Assembly (NCBI GenBank): GCA_947095585.1
Contig: OX352761.1
Coordinates: 26,999,777-27,063,776 of the forward strand
DNA length: 64,000 nucleotides
Source of the DNA: Nephrocerus scutellatus
Lineage: Eukaryota; Arthropoda; Insecta; Diptera; Pipunculidae
Reading direction: 5' to 3'
Shown here: piece after piece, positions 43,281-54,559 of the stretch
How positions within the stretch are numbered: position 1 is the first letter of the stretch
How the letters are laid out: each line of letters opens with the position of its first letter
Program-made: the position numbers and the translations under genes
The notes under the pieces: model-generated
Told to the model about the DNA's origin: nothing
Databases searched by the model: none
What the model saw: the letters and a program-made list of their open reading frames with translations, nothing else

Positions 43281-45194
43281 GTTGATCGTCAGCGTTGAAT
43301 ACCTTCTGAATGCGGATGTGTGTCTTAAGCGGGCACATTGGATGCACCAATTGCGGTCGTAAATATTTTCCACTTTGGACAACTTTGAATATGTTTTTTT
43401 GGGAAATTTTACTTCGGAGGAGTAATTTAATACTTTCGCTTCATACTTATCACTTTGGGATGGTATTGTTGTACTTTTCTGTCTTTTGGTGGCATAATCT
43501 GGCCAATTATAAAATAAATTGCGCATTATGCCATATCCATTAAGGTCGGATATGCTGAAGCATGTTGTGTCCGACTTCAGTTGTTATTTTCTCGCTTTCA
43601 AGAAAAACTGAAATTTGTATTGTAAAAAAAATATTGGTTTAATAACATAACACCATAAAACAATTTGGGAAAATAAGCAATATTAATGTTTTAACAATGT
43701 TATCAATAGACTTTAGGCCTAAAGTTATGTCCCTTATTCCAATAAATTTAAGTTATACAAAATTGCTAGAGGGATACATTCATCTTAACTAAACAATATT
43801 GAGTTTTTTCGTCAAATCTAAAACTTTTGTCGAACATCTTCCAAGGATGTAGAACACGTCAACTGACTCGCATTCGAGTATATAAAAAACCTATTAATTT
43901 CCAGAAGGAAAAATAACAATTATCCCAGACGAACGGGCACATAGTCAACAATAGTCTAAATCAATCAAACAATATCCTACGGCGTGCTATTTTTGAGCTA
44001 AAATAAACAATGTCCTGCCGATACTAAAAAGAGTAATTGTTGATTATTTAATGATAAACAAACCAACAAACAACTAAAATACCAATCAACTCAAAGGATT
44101 GGAAAAGCATCTGATGACGTGTTTTGGAAACGAACAATACTCTCTCAGGATAAGTCAATTGCTCAAGGACAAACCATTGTCTTGATTTGTGTGAACTTAG
44201 CTTTTTATTACCTTGAGTACTACACAATGAAAACGCTGACTGAAGCAGCGTCTTCACTACTGCGCTGTCACACTTCCAACAAGTGTTAGTGGTAGTGAAA
44301 ATTCATTGAATAGCACATTGCGAGGGACATGCAATGAAAATGGCAAATCCTTCTTTGGTTTTCTTTCATTCTTCCACACAGCGTGTTTTTCATTGACAAT
44401 GATCTGTCCACAATGCGATGAGCTGTTGCGCACGACGCGTTGGTGACTCTACAAATTAATGAATGGGAACTATATGCTCGCCGTCGTATAAATCCAATTA
44501 TTTTCCTGGTATATTGAGAGTTTATCGATTGTTCAAGAAAGAGATGTTCTCGTAATTCCTGCCAAGGATACGAAAACAATGGGATTAAATATGTCTTCGT
44601 TGTCGTTAGATGTCCAAGAAAAAGTCGTGTAATTGAGTTATTATTATGTTGCTTGAATCTATTGTAAAAGTTGAATGCTTCAGATTTATTGGCATCAGCT
44701 CTTGGTCCAAAATTTAATGACACCTACATGGTTGCGAGTATTGCAATTTGTAATTGAAAAGCCTTTCCAATGGATCAGCTGTGGAGGTTCTTTGTTTCTC
44801 ATATCCGAAAATAACCAAGAGACGATGAATGCTACGAGTATTTTATTGATCATTATCTGGGATTTATCTGTATTTATTCGCTTTAATGCAAACTTCAGGT
44901 TGTAATGGTTCTCTCGAAGGAGCTTTGTCCAAAAATACTTTTTTCACCTTCCATTGCTGTTATTCCCATGAAGTTTTGAATGCAAGTCAGACATTAAAGA
45001 TATCTTTTAATTTTGTGAAATTCGTGTGTAAAGCGGAGAGAGGATCTACAAAGGTGTTATGAATTATGCACCGAATGTCGGAGAGTTGAAAGATAATATG
45101 TATGTGTTTTAATGAGTGCCGAAGGAAAATGCTTGGTATGATTTAAGCTGGAAAGAGGCTACTAGGAACCGGGAAGTATGCTTTCGGTTATATG
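43281..45194. other. Unassigned interval upstream of the candidate exon
   Basis: If the exon is real, its promoter or upstream leader would lie here on the minus strand. A 145-codon minus-strand ORF at 44286-44723 shows no recognised family. No transposon was identified. Confidence 0.35.
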
Positions 45195-45730
45195 AAGAAA
45201 ACCAAACCGAACCAATCTTAGAAAAGTCAGAAATGAGTGCAATGCCTACCTTAGACGAGTCAAATTCGACTTAGACCAGAAACTGAGACAAAATATACTT
45301 CAATGTCCCAAAGAAAGTAAACATTATTGGTCATTCGTGAAACGAATTAAAAATATTGCCTCCTCTTCAATTCCAACGCTCATTCACATTCACGCTCAGC
45401 ATAGACAAGGCCAATCTGCTTGCTTCACATTTCGCAGATAGCTCCACGCTACGAATCCTTTATGGGACAGAGAGACAGAGGACATTAATAAATCTGCTGG
45501 GCCCAATGGTATTCCCGCTATAGTTTTGAAGAGGTGATCTGCAACGTTGGCATTGTCACTGCGCAGGTCTTTCCATTTCTCTTATTCTTCTGGAATTGGA
45601 AAACCGCCTTTACCAAGCCTGTTCCTAAACAAGGCGAACCGTCATCTCTTTCCTTGTATCTACCAATTGCCCTAACATCCATACTTTCTAAGTTCATGGA
45701 AACGCTCATTAATGAAAATCACAAAGAGTG
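45195..45730 (+). pseudogene. CR1/Jockey-like LINE linker and RT start, plus strand
   Basis: Encodes NAYLRRVKFDLDQKLRQNIL, SKHYWSFVKRIKN and SSSIPTLIH (linker), then INKSAGPNGIPAIVLK and, in the frame from 45534, KPVPKQGEPSSLSLYLPIAL (fingers of the reverse transcriptase). Ends around ETLINEN. The same family is seen at 8.0-9.3 and 15.4-16.2 kb. Confidence 0.72.
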
Positions 45731-45734
45731 TCGG

Positions 45735-46325
45735 AGACAAAACAGAGCCTTGTGAACACCGGTGTTTATGCGGTGAACAAGAGATTTAAAACCATCCAAT
45801 ACGACCTTGATTAAACGGCCATAAAGGTAGTTTCTACTCCAATCAAGCACAGCCTTATCAATTCCATAGAAATTTATTTTCGACAAAAGAGCTTGACGCC
45901 AGACTCTGTCAAACGCCTTGGAAATATCGAGTGCAACAACTGTGCTTTCATCGAATTTGTGAATAGACAGGTTCCACTTTTAAGTGAGATAAGTCATCAG
46001 GTCACCTGTAGAACGTTGCCTACGAAAACCGTACTGCTGGTCGCTAAGGATTTCACGTGATTCATGGTATTGCATAACTTACGATAACGATTTATCAATG
46101 TTGAGATCATTTAATACTCTAGCTACTTGACGAGACGAAAGTAGATTTGCTTCATAGAAGATTTGACTCTTGAAAGTTCAGGCGCTAAAGTATAGTTTGG
46201 TTATTGGAGAATTTGCATGAAAAAAATTTTTTGTCACAGTTTCTGGTCATAGTCGAATTTGACTCTTCTAAGGTAGGCATTGCAATCATTTCTGACTCGT
46301 CTAAATTTGGTTCGTTTTTCCACAG
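45735..46325 (-). pseudogene. CR1/Jockey-like LINE linker and RT, minus strand
   Basis: From 46325 downward it encodes RVRNDCNAYLRRVKFDYDQK (linker), then after decayed sequence VVALDISKAFDRVWRQALLS (motif A) and a degraded motif B near 45760. It meets the plus-strand piece 3'-end to 3'-end at about 45730. Both carry the linker, so they are two copies, not one broken copy. Confidence 0.72.
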
Positions 46326-46327
46326 GT

Positions 46328-46510
46328 TGTCCCAACAAGAGCGCCGGATTTAAATTTTCCGCCATTTTTCAATACGAGTCGCATGGTAATTTTTTTTTGA
46401 CATTTGTCACGTACAGACCACGCGATTTAAGAATATGGAGAAGTATTCAAACCAACAACGTTTAATTATTGAGACCGAGAAAAAAATTATCCGGCGCTCT
46501 TGTTGGGACA
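46328..46510. mobile_element. 183-bp MITE with 22-bp perfect terminal inverted repeats
   Basis: Left end TGTCCCAACAAGAGCGCCGG plus AT at 46328-46349; right end is its exact complement at 46489-46510. An ATG at 46435 reads MEKYSNQQRLIIETEK, which resembles transposase amino termini of Tc1/mariner-like elements, then runs into the right terminal repeat. It is therefore probably an internal-deletion derivative that kept the first codons of its parent's transposase. No clear target-site duplication (left flank CAGGT, right flank CTCTA). It sits at the edge of a LINE fragment. Confidence 0.85.
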
Positions 46511-47217
46511 CTCTAGAAAGTTTAAAGATAATCCTCTTATTGACATTATTTCGTATTGGTTATTTATTTTAAATGAATCCAGCGATTTAGTGGAAATAGT
46601 TAAAAGACATCACTATGACTTTAGAAGACACAGCAAACCGTGCGCTTACAACAACACATATAATAGACTAATAGACAATATTTTAATGCGACTGACTGTT
46701 AGTTTTTTTAAGTGTTAGTCACTTCTGCCAACCTTGCAAAGTTATGTAGTTTTTATTATTATTGTCTGAACTAAATGTCATAACGGCTGATTGATTATCG
46801 CAAAACTGACATAGGCAGACAGTTTAGTTGGCAGATGCGTTTGAATTCCAAAGAATTGTGTCGTCGTATTTGGCATAGCAAACAGTAAAATGTCCATAGC
46901 AAAAAAAACATTGGCTCCACTCTCGCATTAGAAATTCAAATATAAATCTTTTATAATTAATTAGATGTTTATTTTCAAATTACACTTCTTGTCATTGCGC
47001 CATACGGTGCCGGAGAGCCGAAACGGATAATCAATGGTGCATTTATTGCATCATTTAATCCTCAGCATTTTGGACGCTAGCCAATATATTAAGTGCTTTG
47101 TGGCGAAGTGTAATGGTAATTTACACGTATGTTAAGTGTTGTTTGCATTTTAAATAAATTGCATTTGGGTAGTACTTTAATGTTTTCTCAAAGAACTAAC
47201 ACTATGTCAATTATGGG
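46511..47217. other. AT-rich interval, nothing recognised
   Basis: No gene or repeat recognised. Confidence 0.45.
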
Positions 47218-47295
47218 GGAACCACGTTGCTTATACGAATAAGGAGACCCACAGTTTGAATTATTTAAATTATTGTCAATTGTCTTACAACCAAA
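47218..47295 (+). repeat. Dispersed repeat family Y, second copy
   Basis: GTTGCTTATACGAATAAGGA, AGTTTGAATTATTTAAATTA and TTGTCAATTGTC align in order with the copy at 37618. Confidence 0.55.
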
Positions 47296-47479
47296 ATATT
47301 TTGTCCATTATTTTGTGGTATTTCAAAGTTTGAGACTCACTGAAAGAGGTCATGTTTTGAAGTGAAACTTTGTTAAGGATGGGGTTACAATTTTCAAGTG
47401 TTACATCGTTATTACTCTGTTGTTCACTTTTGAAACTGTTATGCCTTGTTACCTATAGCTATATTTTATATGTATGTAA

Positions 47480-47705
47480 CTATACAAAGTGTATCCGTTA
47501 AGGTAGCAAATACTTAAAGGGGTTATTCCTTGGTTAATTTCGTAAAAAAATCGTATGGAATGGGGGGTCTATTTTCACCCTCTGTGGTGTACGTAGCGTT
47601 TTAAAACGAGGATACGTACTTTTGACCTTATATCACTTTACACCCCGTAACTCTTGAATGCTTCTAGCTACAAGGTCACTGTTGGTCTCTTTTAATACAA
47701 AATTA
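47480..47705 (-). repeat. Dispersed repeat family X, copy 3, inverted
   Basis: Contains GTGTATCCGTTAAGGTAGCA, CTTGGTTAATTTCGT, TACGTACTTTTGACCTTATA, CTCTTGAATGCTTCTAGCTA and CAAGGTCA, the reverse complement of the order at 21.09-21.34 kb. Confidence 0.78.
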
Positions 47706-47834
47706 AATCTTCAAGGTAAAATAATGTAATTTTTGTAAATTCGTAAAATAATAACCATTATGAACACCGTCAAATTCAAACGGAGTGCAGCATAATCTTC
47801 TTTAAACGGACTTGCCAACAAGGACCTAAATTTA

Positions 47835-48117
47835 CTAAGCCATTTCTCAAGCGATTCGTATGAAATTCGGAATGTAGGACTAAGATGTGACTATAAGACT
47901 TGTTCCTATGAAAATTATGGGATCTGACCAATAGGGCCTGGAATTTTGGGAACTAAGCCAATTCTCAAGCAATTCGTATGAAACTCGGAATGTAGATCTT
48001 AGATGTGACTATAGGACTTGTTCCTATGGAAATTATGAAAATATGAGCCAATAGGATCTGGAATTTTGGGAAGTTAGCCATTTCTCAAGCGATTTGTATA
48101 AACTCGGTATGTAGGAT
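47835..48117 (+). repeat. 118-120 bp tandem repeat, about 2.4 units
   Basis: Units begin at 47835, 47953 and 48073. Shared blocks are GCCATTTCTCAAGCGATTCG, GACTTGTTCCTATG, GAAATTATG and CCTGGAATTTTGGGAA. The third unit is partial. No relation to the CATGTGT tandem-repeat element was seen. Confidence 0.88.
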
Positions 48118-48284
48118 GTAATTTAATCGTTAATCGGCAAAAACGTCAAAAAGTTTCACTTCAATCGCGCTTAAAAGTTACACGCACTCAGTTTTTCTAA
48201 ACATTTTTATTTCACTGCTGCATTAACATTCACAATCACGGAAAAGCACATGACCTAGGCCATTAGTATACTGAGTGTCAAAAA

Positions 48285-49395
48285 CGCGTCAAAACCGAAT
48301 AAGTGGCCCCTAGTTTGTATTATTGAATTTTATATCGTTTTACAACGAAATTAAGTATTTCCTCATTCAAAAATTTAAGAATTACTATCATTTACATTAA
48401 CATCTACGAAGAAGCATTGCAGGTTTTTAGGTCTGTGTTTTTATGCGTGCATATGTATGAGCACGCGTTTGACATGGACAATTAGTTTACTGATGATAAT
48501 AAATAGAACGCCAGAAGACTCAAATGGACAATTTTTGTTCGGTTTTTTAAAAGTGTTTCCAATGAATTTAATGAATTCGAAATTTTTTTAACACTACTTC
48601 TATTTTTTTATTTTTGAGACTACGAACTCATTCGTGCCATGCTGTAATATTATACGATAAATCGGAAAACGTACATAAAGAGAAATCTTTCCTTTGACGA
48701 GAAACGTGGAATGACGACCGATGTTTGTTGTACGAGTAAAAGTATACGAGACATTTTAAATCCAATATTCAGAATACAAGAGACTTTAATGATGACGATG
48801 TTGAAACGAAACGACAGTGATTGTGATAATGGAATCCAATAATTTCCTTAAAACTGTGTACGGTTTGCTTTGATGATGTTTTTATCGGTTACTTTTCATT
48901 TTGTATTTTGGCCCCCAGAGCCAAGCGGTGTAAACAGGAAAATTATATCTTTTTATTGTAATTTACTCATTTTTTACTCGTAGATGGAAGTGTATATGTT
49001 TATATCATATACCATTAACGTCCTATATAAAAATTTGTCAGTGCAAGAACTTTTTGAATTAATAAATTCTTTCATATTCGATTCACGAAATTTAAATTTA
49101 AATTTAGCACATCATTAATCTTAAACAATTCTTTGTAAAGCATTAGATGCTCTCTGGAAAATAAAAAAGGAAAAAATACCCATCATTTGTTGTTTAAATG
49201 TGGTTCATACCTACATACCTTCTCTTAAATAACTTGATCGAAGTAATCATACCTGCAGGCATAGTTTGCCTTAAGATCTACCACAAATAAATTAATCTGA
49301 TCATTTTATACACTGACGTGACGTCTGCGAACATGCAATGAAATGTACTTTGGTCTTAGTATACAATTATTTCTATGATATTCAAAGGATTATAG
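48285..49395. other. Mostly unassigned, with a family Y trace at its start
   Basis: GTGGCCCCTAGTTTGTATTA at about 48303 resembles family Y. The remainder is AT-rich with nothing recognised. Confidence 0.4.
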
Positions 49396-49976
49396 TATTA
49401 AGAATAATCATATTACCAATATTGGCTATGCGGATGACCTCGTCCTTATGGTCCGTGGCAAATTCGAGAGTACGATAGCAGAACGAATGCAATTTGCTCT
49501 CAAACTCTCAAACGAATGGTGTAAAGAGGTGAACCTGAGTGTCAATCCAGACAAGATAGTGTGCACCATCTTCACAAAGAGAAGAAAAAAGCAATCTTCC
49601 CCTAATGAATTTCCAAGGCAAGGTCCTTCAAATAATGCCGGAAGCCATATATCTGGGAGTTAAGTTCGATCAAAAACGAACATGGAACTCCCATATGACA
49701 TACAGTATTAACAACGCAAATAAAGCTTACTTCACATGCCAACGCATGTTCAACATAACGTGATGAATAAGCCCACAAATGACTCTTTGGCTATACCAGA
49801 GTATTATCAGACCTAGGCTGACATACGCAGCCTTGATATGGTGGCCAAAAACAGAGCAATCTAAGACACGCTCAAAGCTTAATAAGATACAAAGACTCAT
49901 TTGTCTTAGTGCAACAGGTGCCATAAAGATTCGCCCTACGGCAGCACTCGGGAAGATTATACACCACTTCACATAA
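49396..49976 (+). pseudogene. LINE RT motif C and thumb, frameshifted
   Basis: YADDLVLMV holds both catalytic aspartates. KLSNEWCKEVNLSVNPDKIV follows, then after a frameshift the frame 49779-49976 encodes LWLYQSIIRPRLTYAALIWW and LNKIQRLICLSATGAIK, the conserved thumb region of I-like elements. Confidence 0.82.
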
Positions 49977-50110
49977 ACATTAAAAGTGAAGCTGGCTTAA
50001 GACTCTTCACTCTCAATATACACAACCAGGTCAAATCCAATAGATCAGGACATACAAACATCATTTCCAAAATAAACTCGGATTATGGTATTGTCCTGCA
50101 ATCAGACTCA

Positions 50111-50635
50111 ATGATGAAAACAACTGATTTCCAAAGGAACTTCTTGGTTAGAATTCCAGAACGTCATCAAGTTGAAAATATCATCAATAACCTCCCTCAT
50201 CATGCATCTATCTGGTACACAGATGGATCTAAAACAGACAGAGAAACAGGAGCAGGAGTATTCGGACCCAGAACCACACTGCGAATACCCCTAGGTAACT
50301 CCCCAACCGTTTTCCAGGCGGAAACAATTGCACTTGAAGCCTGTATCTTGGAATGCACTAAAAGAAAATGCAGAAGAACTGAGATTTACATGATCTCAGA
50401 TAGCCAGGCCGCACTAATTGCACTAAAAGGCCCTACTGGCAACACAAAAACAATGCGGAGCTGCTACTGTCACTTAAAACAATTGGCCAAAACCAATAAA
50501 ATCACCATTATGTGGTCCCCAGGGCATTCAGGCATTGTAGGGAACGAGGCAGCAGATCTTTGCGCAGAAGGTACTTTCACTTGGCCGGAACCAAGCATTG
50601 CCTACTCCCTTAGCCACCTCAAAAACAAAATTTAA
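50111..50635 (+). pseudogene. LINE RNase H, complete and open (174 residues)
   Basis: One uninterrupted frame carries the whole RNase H fold with active-site residues in place: D38 (WYTDGSK), E71 (FQAETIALEA), D97 (ISDSQAALIAL), H139 (WSPGHSG) and D149 (GNEAADL). It is called a pseudogene because it is part of a truncated, frameshifted LINE protein. The upstream M at 50111 is an internal methionine, not a true start. Confidence 0.87.
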
Positions 50636-50639
50636 GAGT

Positions 50640-51013
50640 GGGGTAACAATGCCATCGAAGCTGAATGGGTATCGTCGACAGGGATGAAACATCTCAAGTA
50701 GAACATTGTACACATAGGCAAGGCAATCAAACTGAACCGTCATGCACTCAGATCATTGGTCTGGTACATAACGGGACACGGCCCATTCAAAAGCCACCTA
50801 TCGAAAACGGGCAAATCCCAGACGGACATCTGCCGTTTCTGTAACAAGGCAAAAGAATCGCCAGAACACATACTGTTCATATGTGATACTCTCACATGGA
50901 AAGGACTTAAGCCCCTCAAGGCTCACACAGTCCCAGGACAGAATGTCATTTCGATCGAACTGGCAGACGTAATGGCATTCATAAAGGAATTAAGCCACCG
51001 CATAAAGTGGTAA
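50640..51013 (+). pseudogene. LINE C-terminal region with CCHC-like cluster
   Basis: The frame 50756-51013 reads WYITGHGPFKSHLSKTGK and ICRFCNKAKESPEHILFICD, a Cys/His cluster (C-x2-C-x7-H-x4-C) typical of the end of I/R1-type proteins. A stop at about 50633 separates it from the RNase H frame. Confidence 0.8.
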
Positions 51014-51075
51014 TCATCTGGGATGCACAATAGATCTCTAGGTCGCAGTGCAGCAGGCTTTTCAGCCCACAAAAC

Positions 51076-51106
<31 letters not shown>

Positions 51107-51107
51107 T

Positions 51108-51695
51108 AGTATTAAGATTTCACCCTCCATCTACTCGTATATAGTTATATACGTATATAAAAGCGAAACTCCGTCTGTCAGTGTTTTTGTTATAAGTCTC
51201 CACACCGTTCAGTCAATCGGGATCATGGTATTTGTAGGGAATTTATACCATAATGAGCTGGTTTTAGTCATTTTTTGGGAGTGATCCTGGAAGTGACACC
51301 TAGGTCCAGTGGCCATCATACACTTTTTTCCTAAATTTAATGTTTTCATAACTTATGCCGAATTTGTATATAATAGTTTCCTTAAATTTTTGCACACGGA
51401 CACACACCTCTCATGTTCTGGAACGGGTTAGACTTTTGGCGGTAGCCTAATCTACAACATACGAAAATACACAGCAGTTAAATAGAAATGCAATTTTTTC
51501 GGATTATTTCAAAATCGGTCTAACTTTTTCAAGAAATTTTTCTACAAAATTACAAAAACCCATTATACGAATAATAGGGCGCTTAGAAAACCTCAATTTT
51601 GAGCGTTGTTAATTGATGTGACGTCTTCTGACATAACTTTATTTATTATTCGCACTTACATAGCAAAAAACCTATACTGCTGTGAAAGTATAATT
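51108..51695. other. Unassigned interval
   Basis: AT-rich. Nothing recognised. Confidence 0.45.
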
Positions 51696-51699
51696 GTGT

Positions 51700-52393
51700 G
51701 TTTTTGTTTGTAATGCGATCAAACCTCCACGTGGTGGCCGCTGGTAATTTTCCTCCAGTACAGTAAAAGTGAAATGATGGGGCTTGTCCCTTCAAAGTAA
51801 GGATGCCGCGAGGCCAATAACCTCGCCCGCAAAAAACTATATTACGGAACCCCAAATCAGACTTGGATACACTGATGAACGACGACGACCACGGCAACGA
51901 AATGCGATGGTGTCTCACAAAAATCAAAATATGTCATAATATATTACAGCTGCCATGCAAGAGATCATGTGCTTGGGGTGGGGTTTCTAGCCAGCAAAAG
52001 AATAAAACCCACCGTTATCGGCTTTACAGCAGTAAATGAACGGCTGTGCACCCTTCGCGTGCGGGGCAGATTTAAAAACCATAAGCCTCATAAACGTTTA
52101 CGCACCTACAGAGGATTCTCCAGATGATGAATAAGAAGAATTCTTTGAATTAATCGAACGGGAACTCCATGGCTGCCTTTAGTATGATGTAAAAATCATT
52201 CTGGGGGACATGAATGCTAAAATAGACAGGGAGGCAGTATTCAGGCAGTACATTGGCACCCATAGCTTACACGAGAACACTAATGGCAATGGAGACAACG
52301 AGTCATAGAGATGGCAGCAAGCAATAATTTGATCGTAGCGAGTACAAGGTTTGCGCGTAAAAATATCCACAAAGCCACCTGGGCGTCTCCTGA
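51700..52393 (+). pseudogene. RTE-clade LINE copy 4, 5' region
   Basis: GCGATCAAACCTCCACGTGG and TGGCCGCTGGTAA, then GGAACCCCAAATCAGACTTG match the 5' part of the copy at 59.99-60.10 kb. Coding begins with VGFLASKRIKPTVIGFTAVN and LCTLRVRGRFKN, ending with MAASNNLIVASTRFARKNIH (endonuclease). It stops at 52393 within the endonuclease, unlike normal 5' truncation, so the 3' part was lost later. Confidence 0.8.
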
Positions 52394-53725
52394 TAGTTGT
52401 TTAAAATTCATTTGTTTTCAAGAATACAAACACAAACAGAACGGCGCGTAGCACTTCTAAGTGTGAACAGTTAGCAAGGCTACGAATAATTCTGAATAAC
52501 TGAGAAAAACTACGGGTCATATGGGTGAGTGGACTCTATGTAAAATGATCCCGGAAAATAGTCAATTTTTCATGAAATACGGACTTTTAAAGTTAAATAA
52601 AAAATTTGTTGACATTCAGAAAGAGTTAGCTATAACCAAATTCTATTTAAGAATGAATCGCCGGAACGGATAAGCTAGTTACTAAATTGTATGTCGCAAA
52701 TTCGACATTTATGAAATCGCTGCCTACAGCCTTTCATAAGGTGTCAGCATGATTGCTTACGAGTAGATATTAAACGAATTGATTTGAAATTTATCTATCC
52801 CAATTAGCGTCATATTCAAAACAAAATCATTCGAATAAGTATTCTAAATAAACAACATCGCATGTATTCCGGAAAATAGATTTAATATTTCTCACATCAC
52901 TCCTACCTTCAAAGTGAAACTACTTTTTGTTTGTAATTAATAACACAAAATAATTCGTTGCAGCAGATCCCTAGATACTTTATATTAAAAATAATATGAT
53001 AAATTACCACATTCCCCCCACGAGCACTACCAACAAGCAGTCAAACAAACATGAAACCCCCACCGACTAAGAAAACATTTTGGAAATTGGCCAAATCGCT
53101 GGCGCAGGAAATTTGTCACAGATTTTTGAAACTAAATTCAACAAAAACTACATAAGTATGTTTCATTTAATGCTTCTGACATCCGGAATTTTTTCATATG
53201 ATATCATTTTTGTGTGACAAGAATTTAAATTCTGAAATGGATTTTCTTTGATCGCGAGAATATTTTGACAGAAGATTTTCTAGTTAATAGTGTTATGTCA
53301 CATGGTAAACAATAATACCATCTCATCCAAAGAGAATCATAATGAAAATAAACGACCTTGGAAACAGTACTTTTGGTGTTGTTATCGCATTGCATTTTGA
53401 AATTTTACAAATTGCATTTTGGCAGTCCATCATTTATAGGAATAGAAGTAAAATTCCCTTCTCGCAATTCAACAAATCGAAGGTCGTTAAAGCTTATATA
53501 TTTCAACTTTTTATCGACTGCCTTTGAAATTTGTAAGGAAATAAAAGTTTTTTACAGGCGTTTTACGGCAAGATGTGTAGTTAAATGCGATACAAACTTC
53601 CAACGTGATGAAGAGCCGAGGATAACAAAACCTATCGAAATATTTTATGGCATTCGGTTCTTTGGCGATTGCATTCGAAATGTGAGACAATATTTCGTAA
53701 GTGTAGGTAATATGGCAAAATTTCA
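52394..53725. other. Unassigned interval between two RTE pieces
   Basis: A frame at 53358-53834 runs from unrecognised sequence into the next RTE piece. The first 120 residues match no known family. The interval may be an insertion that split an older RTE copy, but no insertion duplication was found. Confidence 0.4.
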
Positions 53726-54332
53726 GTTAACTGAGGAATTGGAGGCTCCACCAATGACCAAAGACGATACTATGCTGCCGCCAACAAGCATAGACAAAGT
53801 TAGCAGAGCGATAAATCGGGTCAAAAATAATTAGGCTCTGGGATCAGATGGGACCCCAGCGGAACTTATTAAAATACGAGGACCACATTACAAAAAGCAA
53901 TTCATGAAATAATATTGTAAGTATGGGAGGAAGAAGTGATGCCAAAAGACTGTCGAAGAGGTATCCTGTGCCCCATACATAAGAAAGGAGATATCACAAC
54001 ATGCAGCAATTATCGTGGTATAACGTTGTTGAGTATCGCGTAAAAGATTTTCTCCTCTATCCTTCAAGACAAGATAGCCCCATACGCTAGAGTCATCATT
54101 GGTCCATACCAGTGAGGCTTTATCACAGGCAAATCAACAACTGATCAGATTTACACCCTAAGGCAGTTAATGAAAAAATGTCTAGAGTTTCACTCACTCA
54201 CTACACCATCTTTTTATAGACTTTAAAGCCGGCTATGATAGCATAGCCAGAGTAGAACTTTATAAAGCCATAAGAGAATTCGGCATCCAAAATAAACTGG
54301 CACGACTATGTAGGTTGACCATGATCAACATC
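53726..54332 (+). pseudogene. RTE-clade LINE copy 5, central RT fragment
   Basis: From LTEELEAPPMTKDDTMLPPT through SIDKVSRAINRVKNN (upstream palm) and FIDFKAGYDSIARVELYKA (motif A region; family FKAAYD) to CRLTMI. It breaks off before the YADD box at a TATC microsatellite. Confidence 0.83.
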
Positions 54333-54351
54333 TATCTCTATCTATCTATCT
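54331..54351. repeat. (TATC)n microsatellite
   Basis: Short TATC run at the RTE break point. Confidence 0.85.
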
Positions 54352-54384
54352 GATTTTATTGTCGATTCTATGGTAAGACAGCCC

Positions 54385-54535
54385 ATTCTATAGTTCTCGG
54401 GGTCACTGAGATGAATAGTGTTGGTAGGACACTCCTATGGGTGATTTGTATAACCGTAGGGGGAGTGTGACCAATATTAATTTCGATCCTATAGTTTTCG
54501 GGGTCGCTGAGATGAATAGTGGTGTTTAGAATGGT
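54385..54535 (+). repeat. Direct repeat pair, about 102 bp apart
   Basis: TCTATAGTTCTCGGGGTCAC and TGAGATGAATAGTG at about 54390, and CCTATAGTTTTCGGGGTCGC and TGAGATGAATAGTG at about 54491. Unit contents otherwise diverge. Confidence 0.7.
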
Positions 54536-54559
54536 ACTCGGCGATCGGCTGGATTTAGA

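Larger units (their letters stand above)
49396..51107 (+). mobile_element. I-clade-like LINE, 5' truncated, with (AAT)n tail
   Basis: Begins just before the RT catalytic box (NIGYADDLVLMVRGK near 49420), continues through thumb, RNase H, a zinc-knuckle-like segment and the 3' end, and terminates in ten AAT/TAA trinucleotides at 51075-51104. RNase H plus a TAA-type tail is characteristic of the I group. The minus-strand fragment at 13.37-14.24 kb is the same family. Frameshifts separate RT, RNase H and C-terminal parts. Confidence 0.87.

Noticed and set aside
44286..44723. 145-codon minus-strand ORF upstream of the candidate exon
   Set aside because: No family resemblance, no splice signals that link it to the exon, and no start context support.
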